Source of the DNA: G963422565 sp963422565 | Lineage (GTDB): Bacteria > Pseudomonadota > Alphaproteobacteria > MPNO01 | Direction: 5' to 3' | Assembly: GCA_963422565.1 (NCBI GenBank) | Contig: OY730228.1 | Location: forward strand, 682,001-746,000 | DNA length: 64,000 bases | Shown: piece after piece, positions 15,793 through 25,639 of the stretch | Layout of the letters: each line of letters starts with the position of its first letter | How positions within the stretch are numbered: the stretch's first letter is position 1 | Notes under the pieces: model-generated | What the model was told of the DNA's origin: nothing | The model's input: the letters and a program-made list of their open reading frames with translations, nothing else | Databases searched by the model: none | Position numbers and translations under genes: made by a program

Positions 15793-17952
15793 ATGGAGCG
15801 CAGCTTTGCCAAGGAAGTCGAGCTTCTCCGCAAGGGGGACGGCGAGTATTTCGAGGGAGAAGGGATTCTCGCGATCACCAAGGCCCTGCTGCAGTCCGGG
15901 GTCAGCTATGTCGGCGGCTATCAGGGGGCTCCGGTCTCGCATCTGATGGATGTGCTGACCTCCGACTCCAAGGGGCTGATGGCCGAGCTCGGCGTGCATA
16001 CCGAGACATGCGCCAACGAGGCGGCCGCGGCGGCAATGCTGGCCGCCTCGGTCAACTACCCGATCCGTGGGGCGGTGACCTGGAAATCCACCGTCGGCAC
16101 CAATGTCGCCGCGGACGCGCTTTCCAACGTCGCCTCCTGCGGCGTGGTCGGCGGCGCGCTGATCATCCTCGGCGAGGACTATGGCGAGGGGTCGTCGATC
16201 ATCCAGGAACGCACCCACCCGTTCGCCATGAAATGCTCGATGCCCCTCATGGATCCGAGGACGAGCCATCCCCGGATGGTCGCGCTGATCGAAAAGGGCT
16301 TCGAGCTGTCCGAGGCCTCGAACACCCCTGTCATGGTCGAGTTCCGGATCCGCGCCTGCCACGTCACCGGTCGTTTCGCGACGAAGGACAACAGGCAGGG
16401 CGAATACTCGACCAACCGGCCGATTCCGAAACACGATTTCAGCCTCGAACGGATCGCGCTCCCTCCCGCGACCTATTCCCAAGAAGAGCGGAAGGTCGAG
16501 CAACGGCTTCCGGCCGCCGTCGATTTCATCCGCGAGAACGCGCTGAACGAGGTCTTCGACGGCGCGTATGACGATGTCGGGATCGTCTGCCAGGGCGGTC
16601 TCTTCAACTCGGTGATCCGCGGGTTGCAGCAGATGGGCCTCGCCAACGTGTTCGGAGAGAGCGAGCTGCCCATTCTCTGCCTCAACGTCACCTACCCGCT
16701 GGTCGATGACGAAATCGCCGCCTTCTGCGCCGGAAAGCGGGCGGTTCTGGTGGTCGAAGAGGGCTTCCCCGACTATCTGGAGCAGGCGATCAACGCGTTG
16801 CTGCGCAAGGCCGATCTCAATACCGGGATTCACGGCAAGGGGCTGTTCCCCAAGGCCGGCGAATACCAGCCCGAAGTGATGCTGCGCGGCCTCGCAGGCT
16901 TCATCGAGGGGGCGGTGCCGCGCGGACTCGATCTCGCGCCGGTCTCGCAGGCGGTCGCCGAGCTCGACCGGACCAAGGCGGCGGCGGCCGAGCTGCTCGG
17001 CGGCGGCGTGCCCAAGCGCCCTCCCGGGTTCTGCACCGGCTGCCCGGAGCGGCCGGTGTTCAGCGCGATCAAGCTGGTCCAGCGCGAAGAGGACATCGGC
17101 GAGTTCCATATCTCGGCGGATATCGGCTGCCACAGCTTCGCCGCCCTCCCCCCGTTCGGGCTCGGCAACACCATCACCGGATACGGGCTCGGCCTGTCGT
17201 CGTCGGCCGGGGTGGCGCCCCAGTTCGAGAAGCGCATGGTCTCGATCATGGGGGACGGCGGATTCTGGCATAACGGGCTCGCGACCGGGGTAAGCGGCGC
17301 CGCCTTCAACAAGCACGATTCGGTGCTGGTCATCATGGCCAACGGCTATTCCTCCGCGACCGGTCAACAGCACATCCCGTCGACGACCGCCGGCGGCGCC
17401 GTTCCCGGCGATACCGTCATGCCGATCGAGCGGGCGCTGCGCGGTCTCGGCGTGACCTGGGTTCGCAAGCAATACACCTATCGGGTCGGCAAGATGAAGA
17501 AACTGCTGCACGAAGCGCTGACGACCCGGGAAAAGGGCCTGAAGGTCATCATCGCCGAGGCGGAATGCCAGATCGCCAAACAGCGGCGGTTGCGGCCGCT
17601 CCTGCGCAAGGCGCTCGATGCCGGCAAGCGCGTGGTCCGCACCCGCTTCGGCGTCGACGAGGACAGCTGCACCGGCGACCATTCCTGCATCCGGCTCTCG
17701 GGCTGCCCGTCGCTCACGGTCAAGCCTAACCCCGATCCGCTGCGCAAGGACCCGATCGCCCATGTGAACAACGGCTGCGTCGGCTGCGGCCTGTGTGGCG
17801 AGGTGGCCGATGCGGCGGTCCTCTGCCCGTCCTTCTACAAGGCCGATATCGTCCAGAACCCGTCGCGGATCGACCGCGCCCTCGATCGGACGCGCCGCAG
17901 GGTGATCGGCGCGATGGGCGGAGGCTCCGACCGCGCGGAGGCCGGCGCATGA
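15793..17952 (+). CDS. iorA: Indolepyruvate ferredoxin oxidoreductase, alpha-type subunit
   Basis: A 719-residue thiamine-diphosphate 2-oxoacid oxidoreductase subunit. It combines the pyrimidine-binding domain (start through GGYQGAPVSHLMDVL), a CTGCPERP cysteine motif near residue 414, a TPP-binding MGDGGFWHNGLATGV near 486, and a C-terminal cluster-binding NNGCVGCGLCGEV near 658. It oxidatively decarboxylates aryl pyruvates from aromatic amino acid transamination to aryl-CoAs, passing electrons to ferredoxin. GGAG precedes the ATG. Its TGA overlaps the ATG of the beta-type gene (ATGA), so the subunits are translationally coupled. Confidence 0.9.
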   Translation: MERSFAKEVELLRKGDGEYFEGEGILAITKALLQSGVSYVGGYQGAPVSHLMDVLTSDSKGLMAELGVHTETCANEAAAAAMLAASVNYPIRGAVTWKSTVGTNVAADALSNVASCGVVGGALIILGEDYGEGSSIIQERTHPFAMKCSMPLMDPRTSHPRMVALIEKGFELSEASNTPVMVEFRIRACHVTGRFATKDNRQGEYSTNRPIPKHDFSLERIALPPATYSQEERKVEQRLPAAVDFIRENALNEVFDGAYDDVGIVCQGGLFNSVIRGLQQMGLANVFGESELPILCLNVTYPLVDDEIAAFCAGKRAVLVVEEGFPDYLEQAINALLRKADLNTGIHGKGLFPKAGEYQPEVMLRGLAGFIEGAVPRGLDLAPVSQAVAELDRTKAAAAELLGGGVPKRPPGFCTGCPERPVFSAIKLVQREEDIGEFHISADIGCHSFAALPPFGLGNTITGYGLGLSSSAGVAPQFEKRMVSIMGDGGFWHNGLATGVSGAAFNKHDSVLVIMANGYSSATGQQHIPSTTAGGAVPGDTVMPIERALRGLGVTWVRKQYTYRVGKMKKLLHEALTTREKGLKVIIAEAECQIAKQRRLRPLLRKALDAGKRVVRTRFGVDEDSCTGDHSCIRLSGCPSLTVKPNPDPLRKDPIAHVNNGCVGCGLCGEVADAAVLCPSFYKADIVQNPSRIDRALDRTRRRVIGAMGGGSDRAEAGA

Positions 17953-19538
17953 ACGCCGCCGTCAATGGCGCCGACCTCCCCGAGCGCAGCTTCACCATGG
18001 TCGTCGGGGCTCTCGGCGGCGAGGGTGGCGGCGTGCTCGCGAACTGGATCGTGGCCGCGGCCGAGTCGCTGGACTTCCCGGTGCAGAGTACCTCGATTCC
18101 CGGAGTCGCGCAGCGCACCGGCGCGACCACCTACTATATCGAGATCTATCCCGCGCCCTATGCCGTCCTGGGCGGGCGGTCGCCGGTGATGGCGCTCTAT
18201 GCCACGCCGGGCAATATGGATGTCGTCGTCGCTTCGGAGCTCATGGAAGCCGGGCGGGCGCTCGAACTCGGCTGGGTCACCGACAGGAGGACGACGCTGA
18301 TCGCCTCGACCCATCGCATCTATTCGATCCAGGAAAAGTCGGCCATGGGGGACGGCCGGTTCGAGACCGGGAACCTGGTCAAGGCCGCGGACGGGATGGC
18401 CAATCGCGCGATCCTGTTCGACATGGACCGTCTCGCCCAGGCGAACGACACAGCGATCAATGCCGTCATCCTGGGCGTGATCGCCGGCTCGGACGCGACG
18501 CCGATTCCGGCGGAGGCCTTCGAGAAGGCGATCGAGATATCCGGCGTCGCGGTCTCCGCCAACCTGCGGGGGTTTCGGGCCGGGCTCGGCTTCGTGAGAG
18601 GCGATGCCCGTATTCCCGAGCCGCCGCCGCCGCTGCCGCGCGGGGGCCGGGAGATCGATCTCGACTCGCTGCTGACCAAGTCCGCCGAGGATTTTCCGGC
18701 CGCCGCCCAACGCGTGGTACAGGAAGGGATCCGCCGGACCGTCGACTATCAGGACCCGGGCTACGGCCAGAGATTCCTCGAAGGCGCAGCGCGGTTCCTC
18801 GCGGCCGACAGGTCCGCGGGCGGGGCCGACCGGAACTTCGACCTGACCGTCGAGGCCTCGCGCTATCTCGCTCTGTGGATGACCTATGAAGACATCATCC
18901 GGGTCGCGGACCTGAAAGGACGGCCGGAGCGGATGGCCCGGGTCCGCCGCGAGGTCGGGGCCAGGGAGGGCGAGCCGCTGGTGGTCACCGAATTCCTCAA
19001 GCCCGGCTTCGAAGAGCTCGCCTCGGTCCTGCCGCCCGCCCTAGGGCGGGGACTGATGCGCTGGACCGACCGCAAGCCTTCCAGGCGCAAGGTCCATCTG
19101 GCGATGCGGGTCAAGACCAATACCGTCTTCGGCTACGCCAGGCTCCGGGCACTCGCCGCGCTGCGGTTCTGGCGACCCAGGACGTACCGCTTCGCGGAGG
19201 AATGGGCCGAGATCGCGGCATGGATCGACGCCGTCGAGGCCGCGGCGGCGCGGAGCTACGACCTCGCTCTGGCGATCGCGGAGCTGCCGAATCTGCGCAA
19301 GGGCTATTCCGACACCCATCGGCGCGGAGTCGCCAACTATCGACGGGTGTTCGCGGGGCTCGCCAGACCTGCGGCCCAAACGGCCGGCGACCCGGCAGAT
19401 GCCGCGGCCGCCCTCGACGAGGTGCGGCGGGCCGCCCTCGCCGACCCCGAGGGCGAGGCGCTCGACGCCGCCCTCGCGGCCGCTTCGGCACAGATCGGGC
19501 GGGCGGCGCCCGATACCGGTAGCGCCGCCGCCGGATAG
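17949..19538 (+). CDS. iorB: Indolepyruvate ferredoxin oxidoreductase, beta-type subunit with DUF6537-like C-terminus
   Basis: A 529-residue partner of the preceding subunit; the ATG overlaps its stop by 4 nt. Residues about 10-200 are the gamma-type oxidoreductase domain (VVGALGGEGGGVLANWIV, then the STSIPGVAQRTGATTYY segment). The C-terminal half is helical and matches the DUF6537 extension found on aerobic proteobacterial versions (around the RYLALWMTYEDIIRVADLK segment). Archaeal IorB is only about 200 residues, so the extra domain is normal for proteobacteria. It completes a two-gene operon. Confidence 0.88.
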   Translation: MNAAVNGADLPERSFTMVVGALGGEGGGVLANWIVAAAESLDFPVQSTSIPGVAQRTGATTYYIEIYPAPYAVLGGRSPVMALYATPGNMDVVVASELMEAGRALELGWVTDRRTTLIASTHRIYSIQEKSAMGDGRFETGNLVKAADGMANRAILFDMDRLAQANDTAINAVILGVIAGSDATPIPAEAFEKAIEISGVAVSANLRGFRAGLGFVRGDARIPEPPPPLPRGGREIDLDSLLTKSAEDFPAAAQRVVQEGIRRTVDYQDPGYGQRFLEGAARFLAADRSAGGADRNFDLTVEASRYLALWMTYEDIIRVADLKGRPERMARVRREVGAREGEPLVVTEFLKPGFEELASVLPPALGRGLMRWTDRKPSRRKVHLAMRVKTNTVFGYARLRALAALRFWRPRTYRFAEEWAEIAAWIDAVEAAAARSYDLALAIAELPNLRKGYSDTHRRGVANYRRVFAGLARPAAQTAGDPADAAAALDEVRRAALADPEGEALDAALAAASAQIGRAAPDTGSAAAG

Positions 19539-19579
19539 CCGCAGCCCGACGACACCCGCCCGCGCGATCCCGTTCCCGC

Positions 19580-21721
19580 TCATCTCGGCGCCTCCGCTTC
19601 TTCGCTCGTTTCGGCGCGAAGGGTCTCGCGGACTTCGTGCAGCGTCCGACAGCCGGGGCAGATGATCTCCTCAAGCAGGAAGTTGGGACTCTCGCCACGC
19701 CAGCGCGCCGCACGCCGGGGCCCCGCCGCGCCGATATGCCGGCGGCGGACCATCACCCCGCCGCCGGGTCCGGTCAGCACGCGGTTGCATCGCCTGCACA
19801 GAAGAATCTGCCGACCCCCGGCGACCGCGCTCGACAGATTGTCGCCCACGCGGTGAACCCCGTCGGCGGCCAGCAGGAGGCCGGGCCGCCACTCCTGGTC
19901 GATTTCGCCCGTCCTTCCACCGCGAATCCGAGCGCGCAGCGCCCGCGTCGCCCGATCCCGCGGGCAGCCCTCCCGGTCTGTCACAACGCCGTAGAGCTCC
20001 CGTGCGGTACCCGGCGTGACGGTGCCGTCCGCAATGTCGACGGCGACCCGTGCGGGATCTCTGTCCAGGGGATCGCCGTACCCTCCGCCGCCCGGCGCAT
20101 GAAAGACCAGCATGTCGCCGGGCCCGAGCAGCGCCTCGGCCTTGGACGGGAGATGCTCGACGGCCGCCCCTTCCGGCGGGGCAGCGGAGGCCAGCGTCTC
20201 GGAAAGCCCGCCCCCCCGCACCACGCTGGTCTGAGAACCGGCACCTGGATAGCCGCCGTCGATACCGTGCGCGTTGGTCTGATCGGTCCCCGCCGTGTTC
20301 GTCGACTTGAGGACCAGCCCATCGGTCCCGTAGGGGACGATCGCGGCCTCGGCCGTCGACCCGCCGCGATAGCGGCCCGCCCCGCCAGAATCGGCGACCC
20401 GCCGCCGGTAGACATAGAGCAGCGGGAGCTTCCATTCGGTGCTCTCGACATTCCCCATGCTGGACGCGAAGGAGGTGATCGTGCCGGCATGGTCGAACCC
20501 GTCCGCGAACGACCGCGCGCCGCCGCCGGCGCCCCGGTGATCGGAGAGGAGGGCGCCGACGCGGCGGCCGTCGGCGGTCTCGGCAAAGACATTGTTGCAG
20601 TTGCTGGAAGAGTTCCAGGACGGGCAGATGCGATCTCGATAGGCGGTCGAGGACGCGAACATCCGGGCGACCGCCTGGGCCGCGGCGACGGTGACCAGCC
20701 AGCGAAATCCGACGGTCGAGATACTGACCGGGGCGGGGAACCGCGCGTTCACGACCGAACCCTCGGGAGCAGTGACCCGGATGCAGCGGCGCAGTCCCTC
20801 GTTCCAGTCGATATCTCCCTGACACAGGAAGCTGAACAGCGGAACCGCCGCGCCGGCGACGGTGGCGTGACGGGTGCTGTTGACCGCGGCGTCCACTTGC
20901 GGCGCGGACCCGGAGAAGTCGAAATGGAGGTTCCGCCCCTCCCGCGAGAGGGTCAGCGCGACTCGGTGGATCCTGTCCGAGCCCACGCGGTCGCCGTCCA
21001 TATAGGCACCGCCGGTCCAGCACCCCTCGGGCAGGCGGGCGATCGCCGCGCGGAGCTGCGACTCGGCGACGTCGATCATCCGCGCCATCACCGCCCGCAG
21101 GCGCGGCGCGCCCTCGACCTCGATCAGTGCGGCGATCCGTCCCTTCGCCGCGTTGATCGCCGCGATCTGCGCGCCGAGATCGAGGGCGACCATCTCCGGC
21201 AGGCGCGAATTGGTGACGAAGCTGTGTTCCGCCTCCGGGCAGGGCTCCCCGCGGTCGATCATCTTGAGGAAGAAGCGGGGCGGATCCTGGTAGATCGACC
21301 GGGCGTTGATGCAGAAGCTGCCCTCGTCAATTCCGCCGACATCGGGGTGATGCAGCACATTGCCCACCCACATAAACAACCGCCCATCGACGAAGAGCGG
21401 GCTGGCCATCACCACATCGTTCTGGTGAAGCGCGCCGAGAAACGGGTCGTTGGTCAGATAGACATCGCCGTCCTGAAGCCTTCGGGCCTTGGCCGCGATC
21501 GCCCGTATCGCGTCGCCCATCGTCGTGACATGGACCACCGAGCCGATGCCGGCGACGACGACCTCGCCGTCGGCGGTGAACAGGCCGGCGTTGAAGTCGT
21601 TGCCTTCGACGACGATCGGCGACGCGGATATCGTCCTGATCGCCACCGACTGCTCGTCGTTGATCTGCCACAGCCGATGCTTCAGGACCTCGAAACCGAT
21701 CGGATCGACGATCGCGTCCAC
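19580..21721 (-). CDS. Hydantoinase B/oxoprolinase family protein with fused zinc-ribbon (acetone-carboxylase-gamma-like) tail
   Basis: A 713-residue protein. Residues 1 to about 560 are HyuB-type: start VDPIGFEVLKHRLWQINDEQ, a DVYLTNDPFLGALHQNDV segment, and a C-terminal HAPGGGGYGDPLDRD. HyuB family members normally end near 550-590. Here an additional ~130 residues follow, with C642-x2-C645 and C688-x2-C691 (CRRC and CPGC), resembling the small zinc-binding subunit of acetone/acetophenone carboxylases. This suggests a fused beta-gamma subunit of an ATP-dependent carboxylase rather than a plain hydantoinase. It starts 3 nt after HyuA ends, so the two form one enzyme. Confidence 0.85.
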   Translation of the reverse strand: MDAIVDPIGFEVLKHRLWQINDEQSVAIRTISASPIVVEGNDFNAGLFTADGEVVVAGIGSVVHVTTMGDAIRAIAAKARRLQDGDVYLTNDPFLGALHQNDVVMASPLFVDGRLFMWVGNVLHHPDVGGIDEGSFCINARSIYQDPPRFFLKMIDRGEPCPEAEHSFVTNSRLPEMVALDLGAQIAAINAAKGRIAALIEVEGAPRLRAVMARMIDVAESQLRAAIARLPEGCWTGGAYMDGDRVGSDRIHRVALTLSREGRNLHFDFSGSAPQVDAAVNSTRHATVAGAAVPLFSFLCQGDIDWNEGLRRCIRVTAPEGSVVNARFPAPVSISTVGFRWLVTVAAAQAVARMFASSTAYRDRICPSWNSSSNCNNVFAETADGRRVGALLSDHRGAGGGARSFADGFDHAGTITSFASSMGNVESTEWKLPLLYVYRRRVADSGGAGRYRGGSTAEAAIVPYGTDGLVLKSTNTAGTDQTNAHGIDGGYPGAGSQTSVVRGGGLSETLASAAPPEGAAVEHLPSKAEALLGPGDMLVFHAPGGGGYGDPLDRDPARVAVDIADGTVTPGTARELYGVVTDREGCPRDRATRALRARIRGGRTGEIDQEWRPGLLLAADGVHRVGDNLSSAVAGGRQILLCRRCNRVLTGPGGGVMVRRRHIGAAGPRRAARWRGESPNFLLEEIICPGCRTLHEVRETLRAETSEEAEAPR

Positions 21722-21724
21722 CGC

Positions 21725-23827
21725 TCAGCCCTCCGGTCGGATATCGAGATTGCCGTAAGCGTCGACCGCCGCGGCGGCGCGCGGGGGAATCCATACGGTC
21801 GTCATGTCGCGCTCGATGACGGAAGGACCCGCGATCTCGTCCCCCGGCCCGAGACCTGCGAAATCGTAGACGCTCGCCTCCGCACGCTCTCCTCCCGCCA
21901 GAAAGACCGCGCGCCGGGCGCGCACGGCCGACACGCCCGCCGCCCGCCGGCGCGGCGCGAGCCGGGGCGCTGCGGCGGCGACCGCGGCGTCGACCTGGAG
22001 ACCCGCCAGTTCGAGGACCGCCCCGATTCGCAGTGCCCCGTCCCCGTAGCGGCGCCGATACGCATCCTCGAACGCGGCGCGCAGTCGCGGGACCGCGCCG
22101 GGCTCCGCGACGCCCCTCGGCAGCGGGATCGAAATCTCGTTCATCTGTCCGCGATAGCGGATCTCGACCGAATGAGTCAGCTTCGCGTCGCCGCGCGCCA
22201 GACCGGCGGCGGCGAGATCCGCGCCCGCCCGTTCCTCCAGCGCTGAGACCGCAGAGGTGACCGCGGCGATGACGGCCGGCTCGTCTGCGAGCCCGACGGG
22301 GGCCGAGACGGCATGCCTGTAGACTCGATCGGCGAGGGCGACGCCGATCGCCGAGAACACGGGTGCCCCGTAGGGCAGGATAACGCGCCGGATGCCCAGG
22401 GACCGGGCGAGATCGGCGCAATGCGCGCCACAGGCGCCGCCGAAGGCGAACAGCGTGAAGGCGCGCGGGTCGTTGCCGCTCTCGACGGTCACCTTGCGGA
22501 TCAGGTCGGCCATCCGGGCGTTGACGATCTCGACGATCCCGGCGGCGGCTTCCCGGACGCCGAGTCCCAGCGGCCGCGCGACGCCACGCGCGATCGCACG
22601 GGCTGCAAGATCCGGGTCGAGCCGGTGCCGGCCACCGAAGAACCGGTCCGGGTCGAGGAGACCGAGCACGACCAGGGCATCCGTCACCGTCGGTCGGTCG
22701 CCACCCCGCCCGTAGCTCGCCGGCCCCGGCTCGGCGCCCGCGCTCTCCGGCCCGACCCTGAGACGGAAACCGTCGGCCGAGGCGATGCTGCCTCCGCCCG
22801 CCCCCAGCGTGTCGATCCGCACGGCCTGGCAGAGGACCGGAAGCCCCTGACCCAGAAAGGGCATCGGCGTCTGCGCGACGACGCCCGCGGCGATCAGCCC
22901 GACATCGAAACTGGTACCTCCCATGTCGGCGGTGACGATGTCGCGCAGCCCGAGCGCCTTGCCGACATGCTGCGCCGCGACGAGCCCGCCGACGGGACCG
23001 GAATTCACGAGAGACGCCGCCTGGCGTGCGACGTTCTCCGGCAGGATCGTTCCGCCGGACGTGCTCATGATCTGGATCGGGCGGGCGAGGCCGAGCGCAC
23101 CGAGGCGCGCCTGCAGCGCCCCGATATAGGATGTCGTCGCGGGTCCCACATGGGCGGCGACGGCGGTCGTCGTCATCCGCTCGTACTCGCCCATCCTCGG
23201 AGCGATATCGGAGGAAAGGAAGACCGGAAGATCGGCGTCGAGCTCCGCCGCGACGGCACGGACCAGCCTCTCGTGATCGGGGCGCAGAAAGGCCCATAGC
23301 AGACATACCGCGAGGCTTTCGGCGCCGGCATCGCGCAGCGAGCCGACCGCGCGGCGGGCGTCCTCGCGATCGAGCGGGGCCAGACACTCCCCACGGGCGG
23401 TGATCCGCCCACCGACGCCCCGCACGCGCCGCCGCGCGACGAGCGGCGGGGGCGGCTCGGTATGGAGGAAATCCATCGCTCGGGCGTAAGGCAACCCGCC
23501 GACGCGGCCGACCGGTCCGCGGGCGATGGCGAGCGTGTCCTCGAAACCGCGGGTGGCGACCACGCCCACTTGCGCGCCGCGCCGCTGGATCAGCGCGTTG
23601 GTGGAGATCGTGGTGCCGTGGGCGAAGCGCTCGGTCTCGGCGAGAAGCCCGGCCGGCGACAGGCCGAGCCGGCGTGCGAGCGCCGCGAGGCCGTCGAGGA
23701 CAGCGGTCTCGGGGGCCTGCGGCGTCGAGAAGACCTTTTCCGCAGCGACTTCCCCATCGCCGGCGATCCCGGCCAGATCGGTGAACGTCCCGCCGGTATC
23801 GATTCCGAGCGCGCGCCGCGGCAGCAT
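21725..23827 (-). CDS. Hydantoinase A/oxoprolinase family protein
   Basis: A 700-residue HyuA-type ATPase subunit with an actin-like nucleotide fold. LGIDTGGTFTDLAG (7-20) is the phosphate-binding loop; VTADMGGTSFDVGLI and AFGGACGAHCADLA are the later ATP-binding and signature segments. HyuA/HyuB pairs open 5-oxoproline or hydantoin rings, or act as the ATP-using part of acetone/acetophenone carboxylases. It is followed 3 nt later by HyuB with a zinc tail and preceded by a UbiD gene 12 nt upstream, so carboxylation/decarboxylation chemistry is favoured over ring opening, but this is inference. Confidence 0.87.
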   Translation of the reverse strand: MLPRRALGIDTGGTFTDLAGIAGDGEVAAEKVFSTPQAPETAVLDGLAALARRLGLSPAGLLAETERFAHGTTISTNALIQRRGAQVGVVATRGFEDTLAIARGPVGRVGGLPYARAMDFLHTEPPPPLVARRRVRGVGGRITARGECLAPLDREDARRAVGSLRDAGAESLAVCLLWAFLRPDHERLVRAVAAELDADLPVFLSSDIAPRMGEYERMTTTAVAAHVGPATTSYIGALQARLGALGLARPIQIMSTSGGTILPENVARQAASLVNSGPVGGLVAAQHVGKALGLRDIVTADMGGTSFDVGLIAAGVVAQTPMPFLGQGLPVLCQAVRIDTLGAGGGSIASADGFRLRVGPESAGAEPGPASYGRGGDRPTVTDALVVLGLLDPDRFFGGRHRLDPDLAARAIARGVARPLGLGVREAAAGIVEIVNARMADLIRKVTVESGNDPRAFTLFAFGGACGAHCADLARSLGIRRVILPYGAPVFSAIGVALADRVYRHAVSAPVGLADEPAVIAAVTSAVSALEERAGADLAAAGLARGDAKLTHSVEIRYRGQMNEISIPLPRGVAEPGAVPRLRAAFEDAYRRRYGDGALRIGAVLELAGLQVDAAVAAAAPRLAPRRRAAGVSAVRARRAVFLAGGERAEASVYDFAGLGPGDEIAGPSVIERDMTTVWIPPRAAAAVDAYGNLDIRPEG

Positions 23828-23839
23828 CGCCCGCGCTCG

Positions 23840-25303
23840 TCAGAGCCTCTCGAGCAGATGACCGAATTTCCTGCGGGTACGGTCGCGCTCTTCGGGGCTC
23901 GCCTCGGCGACCGGGGGAAACTCGTCGATCCAGTCGAAGGGACGGCAGGCATCGACGAGGGCGCGCGAGTTGAAGTTGTCGCCGACCTTCTTGCGCGGAT
24001 CCAGCGGCCCCGACCAAGCGTTGCGGATGATGTCGATATCCTCCGCCGGGTCGCAGCGCGACGCCATCGCCCAGGTCACGTCATGGATGCTGGTGGGATC
24101 GATGTCCTCGTCGACCACGACCACGAATCGGCCCAGATAGTTTGCGGCATGCGCGCCGGCGGTCAGCAACAGGGCCTGCTTGGCATGTCCGGCATAGGCC
24201 TGCTCGATCGACACCACGTTGAACATCCGCCCGCCGCCGGGCTCCATGCACCAGACGCCCCGGACGCCTCTCAGGCCCGCCCGCTCGATGTCTTCCCAGA
24301 TGAGGGCCGCCTTGACCACGCATTTGGACAGCGAGTAGTCCGAGGGCGGCCGGCCCGGCCGCGCCATGGTGTGGATCGGCGCGTCCCGGTGATAGATGCG
24401 CCGGACCCGTACCACGTAGTCCTCGCGCACCTTGGACGCGTAATAGCCGGTCCATTCGCCGAACGGTCCTTCCGGCCGCTTCTCGTCGGGCAGTATCTCC
24501 CCCTCGAGAACGATCTCGGCCGTGGCCGGGATCGGCAGCCCGTGCAGCTCGGTCGCCGTCACGTCGATCGGCGCGCCCCGATGTCCGCCGGCATGCGCGT
24601 ACTCGGATTGCCCGTAATCGACCTCGTTGCCCGCGGACAGAAACAGGATCGGGTCGTGGCCGACGCTGATCGCGACCGGGCAGGGCTTGCCCGCCTCGAA
24701 ATACTTGTCCCTGATGGCCCGGCCATGCTTGCCGGGCGATATCCACAACCCGACCGTGTTCCGGTCGTGGACCATGACCCGATACGTCCCGAGATTGACC
24801 CAGTCGGTCTCGGGATCGCGCATGATCACCAGATCCCCGGTCCCGAAATAGCGGCCGCCGTCCTGCTCGTGGAGGAACGGGACGGGGAACCCGAACAGGT
24901 CGACCTCGTCGTCGCGGTCGACATTCTCGAGAATCGGCCCGGAATTGACGCTGCGGGGTGGGATGGTCTCGAAGGAGTCCAGCCGCCGCCGATAGGACTT
25001 CACGACATCGAGCGGGTTCTGCGGCGTCGGCAGACCGAGCGTCAGGGCGAGCCGTCTCGGCGAGTTGGTGGCGCCCGAGAGCACCTTCATATCGGCCGGA
25101 TAGCCGGGGATGTTCTCGAAGAGTAGCGCCGGCGGGTTGTCCGGCTTGGCGTGATAGATCATCTCGGCGACCGAGCCCATCTCGAGCTGCCAGTCGACGC
25201 CGTCGATCCGCATCAGTTCGCCCATCTCGTCGACCCGCGAGATCCACTCGCGCAGGTCGCCGTGCGGCGCGGGATAGGCGCCATAGCCGCCGTGACGTGC
25301 CAT
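23840..25303 (-). CDS. UbiD family decarboxylase
   Basis: A 487-residue UbiD-type (de)carboxylase, dependent on prenylated FMN. Family segments include DLREWISRVDEMGELMRIDGVDW at the start, LALTLGLPTPQNP, the MARPGRPPSDYS region, and a final segment with WAMASRCDPAEDIDI. GGGGA lies upstream of the ATG. Family members reversibly decarboxylate aromatic or unsaturated acids. No UbiX/Pad prenyltransferase is in the window, so cofactor supply must be elsewhere. It is the first gene of a UbiD-HyuA-HyuB unit. Confidence 0.88.
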   Translation of the reverse strand: MARHGGYGAYPAPHGDLREWISRVDEMGELMRIDGVDWQLEMGSVAEMIYHAKPDNPPALLFENIPGYPADMKVLSGATNSPRRLALTLGLPTPQNPLDVVKSYRRRLDSFETIPPRSVNSGPILENVDRDDEVDLFGFPVPFLHEQDGGRYFGTGDLVIMRDPETDWVNLGTYRVMVHDRNTVGLWISPGKHGRAIRDKYFEAGKPCPVAISVGHDPILFLSAGNEVDYGQSEYAHAGGHRGAPIDVTATELHGLPIPATAEIVLEGEILPDEKRPEGPFGEWTGYYASKVREDYVVRVRRIYHRDAPIHTMARPGRPPSDYSLSKCVVKAALIWEDIERAGLRGVRGVWCMEPGGGRMFNVVSIEQAYAGHAKQALLLTAGAHAANYLGRFVVVVDEDIDPTSIHDVTWAMASRCDPAEDIDIIRNAWSGPLDPRKKVGDNFNSRALVDACRPFDWIDEFPPVAEASPEERDRTRRKFGHLLERL

Positions 25304-25639
25304 CTTCGATCATTCCCCAAATTGCCAGCTTCCAGGACGGGTGATACGACCGTGCGCGCCGATCGACAAGACCGCGGGGCGAGCGCGCGGCTGGGTGTCG
25401 TGGACGACGATCCGACTTCCGGTGCGGCGTCCGACACTGCAGAGAGCCGCCGAAAACGCGCAAGCGGTTCGGCGCATGGCTGCACGAGTTCGTCCGCGAA
25501 ACGGCCGACGCCCTACCTGCCGCGCCGAGCCAAGCGCCCCGCCCGGTATCTCTCTAGATGCATGGTGCCCTGCCGTTCCCGAAACCGGCCGTCGCGCCGC
25601 TCCGTGCCGGAGCTCGGCAACTCCAAGGCGCGCCGTGCG
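25304..25639. other. 336-bp intergenic region without a supported gene
   Basis: It separates the UbiD unit from the amidohydrolase, both leftward. Short frames here have no recognisable family or ribosome site. It should hold the promoter of the UbiD-HyuA-HyuB unit, but I could not pick out a convincing -35/-10 pair. Confidence 0.45.

Noticed and set aside
12900..15800. Possible CRISPR array
   Set aside because: No repeated 25-40 nt unit with regular spacing could be found on either strand.
19637..22246. Long rightward 869-codon open frame opposite HyuB/HyuA
   Set aside because: It is an antisense shadow caused by high GC; the leftward frames have complete family motifs.
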